Assembly: GCA_025352865.1 (NCBI GenBank)
Contig: JANXSB010000571.1
Location: 1 to 11,828 of the forward strand
Direction: 5' to 3'
DNA from: Chthoniobacter sp.
GTDB taxonomy: Bacteria; Verrucomicrobiota; Verrucomicrobiia; Chthoniobacterales; Chthoniobacteraceae
DNA: 11,828 nucleotides
The notes beneath the pieces were generated by a model. That model searched no databases. It had not been told where the DNA came from and saw only the letters and a list, made by a program, of their open reading frames with translations. The translations under genes and the position numbers were made by a program. This document shows positions 1 through 7,027 of the stretch, piece by piece; position 1 is the first letter of the stretch, and each line of letters begins with the position of its first letter.

Positions 1-981
1 GATTATCCGAACTTCGGCTCGAACATCATCCGGCTGAAACCGCCGACGGAGCCGATGCTACCGTTCGTCATGCTGCCGCGGCCTTTGCAGGAAAGTAACG
101 TCGTCGGCAAGGGCGGCACCGCGGGCTTTCTCGGGAAGGGCTTCGATCCCTACACGCTTTTTCCCGACGGCGATGACATGGACATGTCGAAGATGAACCG
201 CATCCGCGTGGATGATCTGAATCTGCGGCCGGATGTCTTCGCCATGCGGCTCAAACGGCGCGCGTCGCTGCGGCAGTCCATCGAGCAGACCATGCCGGAT
301 ATTGATAAGGCGGTGGAGAATTACCACCTCGACGAATACTACGGCAAAGCGCTCGACCTAATAACAAGTGGCAAGGCGCGCGACGCCTTTGCCATTGACC
401 GCGAGACGGAAAAAATGCGCGCGGCTTATGGCCTGAACACCTTTGGCCAAAGCCTGCTCCTCGCGCGACGTCTGGTGGAAGCCGGCACGCGCGTGGTGGA
501 AGTCATCTGGCCGAAGATCGCGAACTCCGACAACCATTCGTGGGACACGCACGCCGACCTGACGAACCGCATCAAGAACCAGTCCGGCCCGATGCTCGAC
601 GCGGGGTTCAGCACGTTCATCGACGACCTCGATCAGCGCGGGCTGCTCGACGAAACGCTCGTCGTCGCGCTCGGTGAATTCGGGCGCACGCCCGAGCGCG
701 GCGTGAGCACGAGCGGCAACATCAACAGCTCCGACGGGCGCGACCACTGGCCTTACTGCTACACCGCATGCGTGGCTGGCGCGGGCATCAAGCGCGGCTA
801 CGTCCACGGCGAAAGCGACGCCACCGGCTCCAGCCCGAAATCCGATCCCGTGCATCCCACCGAGCTGCTCGCGCTCATCTACCACGCCTGCGGCATCGAT
901 CCCGACACGATCGTCTATAACCACCTCAACCAGCCGCGCGAGCTGGTGAAAGCGAAGCCCGTCACGGCGCTTTTTGCGTAG
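1..981 (+). CDS. DUF1501 family protein, C-terminal part (5' end outside window)
   Basis: The frame is open from the first base, so this is the last 326 residues of a longer protein; DUF1501 proteins usually run to about 430-490 residues. Recognisable family features, numbered from the window edge, are an opening DYPNFGS segment, GFLG near residue 45 followed by DPY, WDTH (181-184), GEFGRTP (225-231) and GRDHWP (246-251). The C-terminal stretch ends in the family-typical pattern of HPTE, a short helix and a final NQPRELV. DUF1501 belongs to the alkaline-phosphatase/sulfatase-like fold; the Asp/His/Glu motifs suggest a metal site, but the substrate is not established. In Planctomycetota and Verrucomicrobiota such genes commonly sit beside DUF1549/DUF1553 cytochrome-like genes, which would lie upstream of this window. 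The stop TAG (979-981) overlaps the 3' end of the opposite-strand glycoside hydrolase gene by 20 bp. The family call is firm and the function unknown. Confidence 0.93.
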   Translation, partial: DYPNFGSNIIRLKPPTEPMLPFVMLPRPLQESNVVGKGGTAGFLGKGFDPYTLFPDGDDMDMSKMNRIRVDDLNLRPDVFAMRLKRRASLRQSIEQTMPDIDKAVENYHLDEYYGKALDLITSGKARDAFAIDRETEKMRAAYGLNTFGQSLLLARRLVEAGTRVVEVIWPKIANSDNHSWDTHADLTNRIKNQSGPMLDAGFSTFIDDLDQRGLLDETLVVALGEFGRTPERGVSTSGNINSSDGRDHWPYCYTACVAGAGIKRGYVHGESDATGSSPKSDPVHPTELLALIYHACGIDPDTIVYNHLNQPRELVKAKPVTALFA

Positions 982-3772
982 GCGTCGCTGAGGCTGGGTC
1001 GCCGAGCGAAATCGAGAAGTCCTTCAGCTTGCAGTCGCCACCGGCAAACATGCAGTCGATCTGCGGCAGCAGCGTGAGTTCCTGGCCGATGGCGAGTTCG
1101 ATCACCTGACCTTCGAGCGGAATTTCGCCGCCATTCGGAATGGTCACCTCACCCACGGGGCCGACGCCATCTGCGGTTTTTTTCAGGAAGTGCAGCGTCG
1201 TTTTATTTCCGCTGTCCCACATGCGCGCGGAGACCGTTCCGTGCAGCCGGTAGGCACCCGTGCGCGGGGCGATGAAGGTCAGCCCCGCGGTGCGCAGATG
1301 GCGGTCATTGTCCTTGGCACCGTGCGGCGCGCGCGTGCCGAAAGTCAGCGTGCCGTCTTTCAAATTTGCGCCGGGCTGCCCGCCGAAGCCGCCGTCCTTC
1401 ACGTTCCAGTCGGTGCCGGTCCACGTCATCGGGCGAAAATTCTCGCCCTTCTTCCAGTCGTCGGGCCAAAGCTGCTCCAGCTTCCAAATCGTCTGCCCAT
1501 CAGCTTTCGCGGCCGATCCTTCCGTTTCGCCTTTCGCCTTGCCCTCCCACGTCGGCGGCAATTTCCACGTCGGCGCGGCACCCGCGGCTTGCGTGACGAA
1601 GCTCGCGTTCTTGCGGTCGAGTGGCGCGAGCGCGGTGAGGAAAGTTTTCCCCGGCGTCTTTGCTGCGGTGTAGAGCAGCACGGGGCGGCCAGTTTTCGAG
1701 AGCGTGAGCATGGTTCCGACGCTGCTGATTTGTGGAATCGGCGGGAGCGGTTTCGCATTCCCCATGATGTCCTCGGCGATCAAATCGCCGAGGTTCACAC
1801 GGAACGACACGTCGCTTTTCGCCTCGCGATCCGCATACGCCACGATCACGCCGCGCCCGTTGCGCAGGTCTTGGAAAATCGCGAGGTTCGCGCCGGGCGG
1901 GCGGACGAAACCGGTGCGCTCGCTAATGCCAATGTGGTGGTTGAGCACATTCCACATCGCGACCAGCGGGAGCGGGTAGCCGTACCAATCCCAGAGCAGC
2001 GTGCCTGGCCCGCTGTAGTCCCAAAAGCTCTGCCCGTGGTCTTCGTAGCCGGTGTGAAAGAGGATGGTTTTTTCCTGCCCGGCGACGGTCATCTCAACGA
2101 CGCTGTCGGCGATGGCATTGGTGCTTTGCGCGCTGGTGAGGTGGGTGCAGGCGATGGGTTCATCGACCGCCGTGTTCGTGTAGGCCCAGCCTTCGTTGAA
2201 CCACAGCTCCACGTTTTTTCCGCCCGCCTCGTCCATGTTTTGCCGCATGCGTTTGATGCCCTGCGCGTCGCTCAGCCAGCCCTCGTGGTAGTCGTGCCAC
2301 GAGACGGCGTCGATGTGTGCGAGTCCGCCGAGTTTGAAAAATTCCGCGTTCAATCCGCTCGGGATTCCATAGACATTGTTGACCATGATCTTCGCCGCCG
2401 GATCGGTCGCGCGGATGAGCCGCGCGGTGCGGATGGTGAACTTCGCGTACTCGGTTTTGAATTTGTCCCACTTGTCGAACTCCGGCTCGTTCTCGATCTC
2501 GAAGATGATCGCGCGGCCTTTGAAATGCACCGCCGCGGCCTTCACGAATCTGTCCCACGCGGTTTCGATTTTCAGGTCGTCCCAGCGCGGATCGTCGGCG
2601 CTCCACAGCATGTCGAGCGGGAGCGGCTGGCCGCTGTGCTCCTTGTCCATGAGCCCCTCCGGCCAGCCGTAAAGCACGACGTGCTGCGCCACGCCGTAGC
2701 GCGCGGCGATGTCGAAGTCGGCGTCGTGCCAGTCGAAGTCATCGCCCTTTTTCTTTTGGAAAAACTGCCACTTCGTCTCGGGAAACCAGCGCGTCCAGCC
2801 GAAGCCCATGCGCTGATATTTCTGGAGCATCTGCTCGCGGCCCGCGAAGGAGCCGCCGAAGCGCTCGCGGTAGTCGGGCTTCGTTGCGGTCTTCGGGTAC
2901 GGCAGCGAGGTGAGCGGAAAATCGGAGCGGTCGATTTCCGTTTTGTCCGCGCCGAGCACGCTGAGCCGCGCAAAGACGCAGCCGGTGCGCGTGAGTTTGA
3001 TTGGCGTCGTTTCGGAAAAAATTTTGCCCGCGGGCAGCGTGATTTTTTTCTCCACCGGCGGCGCGACCGCGGCCTCGCCCTCGTAGTCCGTGAGCTGCCA
3101 GCGCACCGTGACTTCGCGCGGCTGCGCGCCGGGATTCGCGACGTGCGCGACCATCTGTGCGGTCGCGTTTTTTTCAAATGCGGTGCCCGCCGCGCCGTCC
3201 CAGCCGGGCAGATTCACGCACTCCGCGACGACCTCGATTTCACGCCGCGGCACGTAGGTGGGCGTGCCCTCTTTCCCCACCACGACCGTCACGCCGTCGA
3301 TGAGGAGGGGCTGATCGTAGCCGCCGATTTGCACGAGGTAATGCGGGTTCGGCCAGAAGCCGTCCGCCGGCACGTCGGCGTTCCACGTGAACGACACGCG
3401 CTTCCACTCCGTGCCGATCTCCGCGCTCTGCTCGGCCTCGCGCATCCACAGGCGTTTCGCCTTCGTCCCCGGCTCGCGCGCGCTCGGCGGCATCTGCACG
3501 CCCACGCGGCCCGGCTGCTCGCCTTTCACGAAAAAGCTGACCGTCATCGGCTGCCCGCGCTCGGCGACGAACGGCGCGCTCATCACATTCCCCTTCGCGA
3601 TGCGCAGCGCGAATTCACCGACTGCGGCATCGCGCACGAGGGTGTCGTTTTTCGGATCGATCTGGTGCCAGTAAAGCAGCCCGCCTTCGAACGAGCCGTT
3701 GCGCAAAAGATTTTCCGGCGCGGCCAGGGTGGCGGAGACGAGAGCGAGGAATGGGAGGAGATATTTCATCAT
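962..3772 (-). CDS. Secreted clan GH-A-like glycoside hydrolase, 936 aa
   Basis: The protein opens with a signal peptide (residues 1-18, hydrophobic LLPFLALVSATLA, likely cleaved near the LAA site), so it is exported. Residues 20-165 look like a carbohydrate-binding jelly roll: it starts NLLRNGSFEGG and ends in a strand pattern with LIDGV, as in CBM4/9-type modules. Residues 178-290 look like a beta-sandwich linker. Residues about 300-620 look like a TIM barrel of the glycosidase clan GH-A: IENEPE carries the likely acid/base E429 after N428, SWHDYH (491-496) is a typical strand-6 segment, and LWFNEGW carries the likely nucleophile E527. Residues 620-705 look like the beta domain that often follows such barrels. 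Residues 760-925 form another all-beta region, perhaps a second binding module. I cannot assign a GH family; GH39-like is one option. The start was chosen because the signal peptide follows directly. There are two adjacent Met codons (3770-3772 and 3767-3769) and no clear Shine-Dalgarno site. Confidence 0.85.
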   Translation of the reverse strand: MMKYLLPFLALVSATLAAPENLLRNGSFEGGLLYWHQIDPKNDTLVRDAAVGEFALRIAKGNVMSAPFVAERGQPMTVSFFVKGEQPGRVGVQMPPSAREPGTKAKRLWMREAEQSAEIGTEWKRVSFTWNADVPADGFWPNPHYLVQIGGYDQPLLIDGVTVVVGKEGTPTYVPRREIEVVAECVNLPGWDGAAGTAFEKNATAQMVAHVANPGAQPREVTVRWQLTDYEGEAAVAPPVEKKITLPAGKIFSETTPIKLTRTGCVFARLSVLGADKTEIDRSDFPLTSLPYPKTATKPDYRERFGGSFAGREQMLQKYQRMGFGWTRWFPETKWQFFQKKKGDDFDWHDADFDIAARYGVAQHVVLYGWPEGLMDKEHSGQPLPLDMLWSADDPRWDDLKIETAWDRFVKAAAVHFKGRAIIFEIENEPEFDKWDKFKTEYAKFTIRTARLIRATDPAAKIMVNNVYGIPSGLNAEFFKLGGLAHIDAVSWHDYHEGWLSDAQGIKRMRQNMDEAGGKNVELWFNEGWAYTNTAVDEPIACTHLTSAQSTNAIADSVVEMTVAGQEKTILFHTGYEDHGQSFWDYSGPGTLLWDWYGYPLPLVAMWNVLNHHIGISERTGFVRPPGANLAIFQDLRNGRGVIVAYADREAKSDVSFRVNLGDLIAEDIMGNAKPLPPIPQISSVGTMLTLSKTGRPVLLYTAAKTPGKTFLTALAPLDRKNASFVTQAAGAAPTWKLPPTWEGKAKGETEGSAAKADGQTIWKLEQLWPDDWKKGENFRPMTWTGTDWNVKDGGFGGQPGANLKDGTLTFGTRAPHGAKDNDRHLRTAGLTFIAPRTGAYRLHGTVSARMWDSGNKTTLHFLKKTADGVGPVGEVTIPNGGEIPLEGQVIELAIGQELTLLPQIDCMFAGGDCKLKDFSISLGDPASATPTQKAP

Positions 3773-3837
3773 GGGAAAACGACGGCGGGCGGTGTGACGG
3801 ACTAACCGCGCCAGCGGAAAAAACCCGAGTGAAATTT

Positions 3838-3894
3838 CGGCACCGCGCTGCTGTAGGGGAAGCTGCCAGCTTCCCCTACAGCGGCGTGGTGCCG
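3838..3894. repeat. 28-bp-arm palindrome overlapping the sigma gene stop codon
   Basis: The left arm 3838-3865 and right arm 3867-3894 are inverted copies separated by one base (3866), matching at 26 of 28 positions. The inner 15 bp, CTGTAGGGGAAGCTG and its complement, are perfect. The two mismatches (3845/3887 and 3849/3883) are G/T pairs, so one RNA strand can keep them as wobble pairs. The right arm contains the stop codon of the sigma factor gene (3876-3878) and its last five codons (GTTPL). The element lies between two genes read in the same direction, so its transcript would form a very stable hairpin at the end of the kinase-sigma mRNA. A 6-T run on the minus strand (3823-3818) lies 14 bases beyond the arm, too far for a classical intrinsic terminator. 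Its shape is that of a REP-like or small mobile palindromic element; a terminator or mRNA-stabilising role is an alternative. Confidence 0.85.
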
Positions 3895-4586
3895 CAGGTC
3901 AGGAGCACGGCGAGGAGGTGGCGGAGTTCGTCGTCGATGTCGGCGGGCGAGGGGACGGTCTGGGCGATCTCGGCTTTGACCGCCTCGCGGAAACGCTGGC
4001 GCAGGCGGTGGATGGCCACTTTCACCGCGCCTTCGCTGAGTCCGAGCTGCTGCGCGGCGGCGGCTTGGGGAAAGGTTTCGCCGCCGCCGGTGATCCAAGG
4101 TTTGAGCACGTCGAAGTGCTCCGCCTTGCCCGCGTCGCGCAGTTCGGTGCCGGTGGTTTCGAGGGCGCGGGCGATGAGCGTGAGCGCCCATTGGCGGTCG
4201 AAAATGCGCTCGTCTTCCACGGGCGAATCCGCGGCTTCGTCGAGCGGTTCCGGCTCGATGCCGCCGCCACGCTTTTCCGCGCGGGCGCGGTCAAAACGGT
4301 CGGCGAGGAAATGCTTCACCGCGCCGAGCAGGTAGCTGCGGAAGCGCCCGCGTGCTTGATCCGCGCCGCCGAGCGTGCCGCCGGCGAGCACCTTTTCAAA
4401 GAAGGCGTGGGCCAGCTCGCGCGCGGTGTCCTCGTCGCGTCCGCGGGCGCGGAGAAAGGCGATGACGGGCGCGTAGTAGGCCGCGCAAAGCTCGCTGAGC
4501 GCGGCCTGCGCGGCGGCGTCATCGCCGCTGGCGCGGGCGACGAGCGTCCAGCGGGTAGCGGCGAAATTTTCCGCGGACGCGCTCAT
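3876..4586 (-). CDS. ECF-type RNA polymerase sigma factor, PVC kinase-associated kind, 236 aa
   Basis: This should direct RNA polymerase to a set of promoters in response to a signal. An N-terminal TRWTLV precedes region 2 (about 29-105), which includes YYAPV, the acidic GRDEDTARELAHAFF helix, and ARGRFRSYLLGAVKHFLAD. Region 4 (about 133-205) contains KPWITGG and a helix-turn-helix (174-200) with LGLSEGAVKVAIHRLRQRFR. This pattern is typical of sigma factors coded next to protein kinases in Verrucomicrobiota and Planctomycetota. The frame extends upstream to 4628, but I chose the ATG at 4586 because the protein then begins as relatives do and its ATG overlaps the kinase TGA (ATGA at 4586-4583), implying translational coupling. 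A short acidic helix (216-225) follows region 4. The last residues, GTTPL, are encoded inside the palindrome and may not be ancestral. No anti-sigma gene is visible; control by the coupled kinase is an inference. Confidence 0.92.
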   Translation of the reverse strand: MSASAENFAATRWTLVARASGDDAAAQAALSELCAAYYAPVIAFLRARGRDEDTARELAHAFFEKVLAGGTLGGADQARGRFRSYLLGAVKHFLADRFDRARAEKRGGGIEPEPLDEAADSPVEDERIFDRQWALTLIARALETTGTELRDAGKAEHFDVLKPWITGGGETFPQAAAAQQLGLSEGAVKVAIHRLRQRFREAVKAEIAQTVPSPADIDDELRHLLAVLLTCGTTPL

Positions 4587-6676
4587 TTTTCCAAAGGTGC
4601 GAGCGCGACGCCGCGGAACTCGACCCACTCATAGCGGCGCGTTTGAAAGCGGAATTGCGCGATGCTTTCCAGCGGCTGTTTTTCAAAATGCCACGCGGAC
4701 TGGTCGTTGAGCATCGAGCTGCGCGAGGCGGCGATTTCGCGCCCGTCGGCGAGCACGGCGACCACGCGCACCTGCCAGTCGGCGTGCGTGGGGCTGGCGT
4801 AGGTCACGATGGTTTCGTCGTCCTTGCCCTCGATGGTCGAGGCCTGCGTGACCTGCCAGTCCTCGCCCTCGTGGGAAAAGGAGGACGCGATGGAATTGCC
4901 GGGCCGGTTTTCGCGCAGGGTCGTCCACGGGCTGGTGGCAAAGCCCATCCACACATCGGTCGTGCGGAGGTCTCCGGGGAAGGAGGCGGTCACGATCAGG
5001 CAATCGGCGAGATCTTTCTCCGGCTCCGCGGGGCGCGCAGGCGAGCCGCCGCCGGCCCAGCCGTGCGCGTCGGGCAGATGCCACACGGGCGTCGAGGCAT
5101 CAGCGGGCAGGTCGCTCGTGCGGAAGATGAATTCGTGCGCGCGGTCGCCGGGCTGGGCGGTGCTGTGGCTGTGGCGGTTGACGAACGGCCCCTCCGCCGA
5201 CGGGCGTCCGTCCATCTGCCAGCCAGCATTCTCGCCCGCCGGATGGGGCGCGATGCTGACGATCTCGATGCTGCTTTTTCCCAAATGGCCGATGAACGGC
5301 GCGTGCGTGACGACCTCGGCGGCGACGGGTCGCGCGGCGTCGGAGACGGTCGCGAGGGCGGGCTTTTGCAGGGAGCGGTAGGCGAGCATCGGTACCGCGA
5401 GGCCCAGGCCGAGCAAGGTCACCGGCACGATGATGAGTGCGAGGACGAGCAGGAAGATGCGCTTCGGCCACGGGTTCCACGCAGCGCGCGGGGTGGCGCG
5501 GTCGGCACCGGGGCGGGTGCGGCGGTAGCCGAAAAAAAGCGCGGCTCCCGCGAGGAACGGCAGCAGGGCGACGAGCATCACGACCCCTCCGCCGACGTGG
5601 CTGCGGTGCTCGTGGCCGGCCATGGTCAGTTGCGGAATAGCGATGGCGCTGAAGCCCGCGACGAGCGGCAGGACGAACATTCCGACGATGAGCCAGCAGA
5701 GCCGGTTCGGCCACGGATTCGCGACTGCCGCGGGCGCAGATGCGCGGGCCTGCGTGGCGGCGTGCTCGACCTGCGTCTTCATTTCCGTGGCGCTTTGCTG
5801 GCGGCGCTCGCGCTCTTTTTCCAGCGAGCGCAGGACGACCTCATCGACGCCGGGACCGACGCGGCTTTTCTCCGACGGCGCGGCGAAACGGCCGAGCGGG
5901 AGTTCGCCGGTGAGCATTTCGTAGAGCACGACGCCGAGGCTGTAGATGTCGGCGCGGTGATCGACGGTGGCGGGTTTTTCGATCTGCTCGGGGGACATGT
6001 AGGCGGCGGTACCGAGGGTCGCGCCGGTCTCGGTGAGGCCGGTTTTGGCGGAGGTGTCGCCGGCGAATTTGGCGATGCCGAAGTCGGCGAGCTTGGGCGT
6101 GCCGGCGGTGTCGAGGAGGATGTTCTCGGGCTTGATGTCGCGGTGGAGGACGCCGTGGTCGTGGGCGAATTGCAGCGCCTCGCAAATGCGCGGGACGAGC
6201 GCGAGCGCCTGCACGGGCGTGACGCCGGCGCGCATGGCCTGGCGGAGGTTCACGCCGTTCACAAACTCCATCATCAGGTAGTAGAAACCGGCGCGCTCGC
6301 CGAAGTCATAGACGGCGACGATGTGCGGATGGGCGAGCCGCGCGAGCGCGCGGGCCTCGCGGGTGAAGCGCTCGGCAAAGCCCGGCTGCGCGGCGAGCGC
6401 GGGCGGGAGGATTTTCAAGGCGACGAGCCGGTCGAGCCGCGGCTGGCGCGCTTTGAAAACCACGCCCATGCCGCCCTGGCCGATGACGCCGAGCATTTCG
6501 TACTCGGGAAAAGCGGCGGCGAGTTCATCGAGCGTGGGCGTGCCCGCGGCGGTGGCTTGAGCGGGGTCGGTGGGCTCGGCGACGCCGAGGAGCGCGCACG
6601 ACGGGCAGATGCCGCCGGGCGCATCGGTGGGGATGGGCGACTGGCAGCGCGGGCAGGTGGAGGATGGATTTTGCAT
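4583..6676 (-). CDS. Transmembrane Ser/Thr protein kinase with zinc-ribbon N-terminus and exported C-terminal domain, 697 aa
   Basis: A Hanks-type kinase. Residues 8-27 form a likely zinc ribbon (C8, C11, C24, C27). The kinase domain follows from about 59: glycine loop GQGGMG (66-71), catalytic lysine K88 in VALKIL, HRDIKPEN (178-185) with catalytic D180, DFG (198-200), SPE (228-230) and the ADIYSLGVVLYEML helix. All key residues are present, so it should be active. Three hydrophobic segments follow (about 326-350, 361-383, 406-432), then about 260 residues rich in Trp, His and Pro that should face the periplasm, with an odd number of crossings placing them opposite the kinase. I do not recognise this domain; it is the likely sensor. 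The frame extends to 6865, but I chose the ATG at 6676 because the zinc ribbon starts there and AGGA lies upstream; the extension is Arg/Ala-rich and unlike the family. Its stop overlaps the sigma factor start, so the likely job is to control that sigma factor. Confidence 0.92.
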   Translation of the reverse strand: MQNPSSTCPRCQSPIPTDAPGGICPSCALLGVAEPTDPAQATAAGTPTLDELAAAFPEYEMLGVIGQGGMGVVFKARQPRLDRLVALKILPPALAAQPGFAERFTREARALARLAHPHIVAVYDFGERAGFYYLMMEFVNGVNLRQAMRAGVTPVQALALVPRICEALQFAHDHGVLHRDIKPENILLDTAGTPKLADFGIAKFAGDTSAKTGLTETGATLGTAAYMSPEQIEKPATVDHRADIYSLGVVLYEMLTGELPLGRFAAPSEKSRVGPGVDEVVLRSLEKERERRQQSATEMKTQVEHAATQARASAPAAVANPWPNRLCWLIVGMFVLPLVAGFSAIAIPQLTMAGHEHRSHVGGGVVMLVALLPFLAGAALFFGYRRTRPGADRATPRAAWNPWPKRIFLLVLALIIVPVTLLGLGLAVPMLAYRSLQKPALATVSDAARPVAAEVVTHAPFIGHLGKSSIEIVSIAPHPAGENAGWQMDGRPSAEGPFVNRHSHSTAQPGDRAHEFIFRTSDLPADASTPVWHLPDAHGWAGGGSPARPAEPEKDLADCLIVTASFPGDLRTTDVWMGFATSPWTTLRENRPGNSIASSFSHEGEDWQVTQASTIEGKDDETIVTYASPTHADWQVRVVAVLADGREIAASRSSMLNDQSAWHFEKQPLESIAQFRFQTRRYEWVEFRGVALAPLEK

Positions 6677-6844
6677 GGCACCCGTTTCCTGAGGGATGGC
6701 GCGGGCGAGGTTACGCAGTTTTTTCGCTCGCGGCGAGAAATGCGGCGCAGCGAGTGCGCGCTTGCCGCCGCGGGTGGCAGCGGGGCATAGACTCGCGCAC
6801 ATGCACGCCTCGCCAGCGCCGACGCCCTGCGGCCCGCCGACGCG
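6677..6844. promoter_or_regulatory. Divergent intergenic region between kinase and small ORF
   Basis: These 168 bases separate the kinase start (-) from the small ORF start (+), so promoters for both are expected here. On the minus strand a 6-A tract (6724-6719) is followed by CTG and CGTAAC (6715-6710), about 35 bases upstream of the kinase ATG. CGTA resembles the -10 element of many ECF promoters, which would suit autoregulation by the coupled sigma factor, but I see no convincing -35 partner at 16-17 bp. An AGGA (about 6686-6689, minus strand) could serve as the kinase ribosome binding site, at a longer than usual spacing. No other element is evident. Confidence 0.3.
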
Positions 6845-7021
6845 ATGAACACCGCCGAGGGACACGTCCTGCTTTTCGTCCGCTGGCTCGATGGCGAAAA
6901 GCGGCGCGCGCTTTTTTATGAGGCCGCGCCATTCAGCAAGACCCGCGCAACCGAGCGCGTCCTCGCGGAACTCACCGCCGCCGGCTACGTGCCGCTGCGC
7001 TACCGGAAAATCCGCGAGTAG
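6845..7021 (+). CDS. Small hypothetical protein, 58 aa
   Basis: An ATG-to-TAG frame encodes a 58-residue basic protein: it opens MNTAEGHVLLFVRWLDG, continues with a Lys/Arg patch and LFYEAAPF, a helix-like segment around KTRATERVLAELTAAGY (32-48), and ends PLRYRKIRE. Hydrophobic and charged residues are well spaced, third codon positions are strongly GC, and it fills a gap that would otherwise be non-coding, so I judge it a likely real gene. I do not recognise a family. It is divergent from the kinase (168 bp between starts) and convergent with the peptidase gene, whose stop lies 6 bp away. No Shine-Dalgarno site precedes the ATG. The frame stays open upstream to a TAG at 6788-6790 with no earlier ATG, though a CTG lies 18 bases upstream. 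It may be a small DNA- or RNA-binding protein given its charge, but that is a guess. Confidence 0.55.
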   Translation: MNTAEGHVLLFVRWLDGEKRRALFYEAAPFSKTRATERVLAELTAAGYVPLRYRKIRE

Positions 7022-7027
7022 CCCGCA

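Noticed and set aside
1190..3805. 871-residue plus-strand ORF opposite the glycosidase
   Set aside because: It is an antisense frame kept open by the strong GC bias at third codon positions. Its product is Arg/Ala/His-rich with no recognisable domain, whereas the minus-strand frame has a signal peptide and catalytic motifs.
3818..3865. Classical intrinsic terminator after the sigma gene
   Set aside because: The hairpin is strong, but the nearest T run on the minus strand is 14 bases beyond the stem, so the usual stem-plus-U-tract arrangement is missing.
4587..4628. 14-residue N-terminal extension of the sigma factor
   Set aside because: It would overlap the kinase gene by 46 bp; the internal ATG at 4586 gives the usual family N-terminus and an ATGA coupling.
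4643..6790. 715-residue plus-strand ORF opposite the kinase
   Set aside because: It mirrors the kinase gene, is Gly/Ala/Arg/Glu-rich without motifs, and the minus strand carries every conserved kinase motif.
6677..6865. 63-residue N-terminal extension of the kinase
   Set aside because: Arg/Ala-rich and unlike family N-termini; the zinc ribbon begins right after the ATG at 6676 and an AGGA precedes that ATG.
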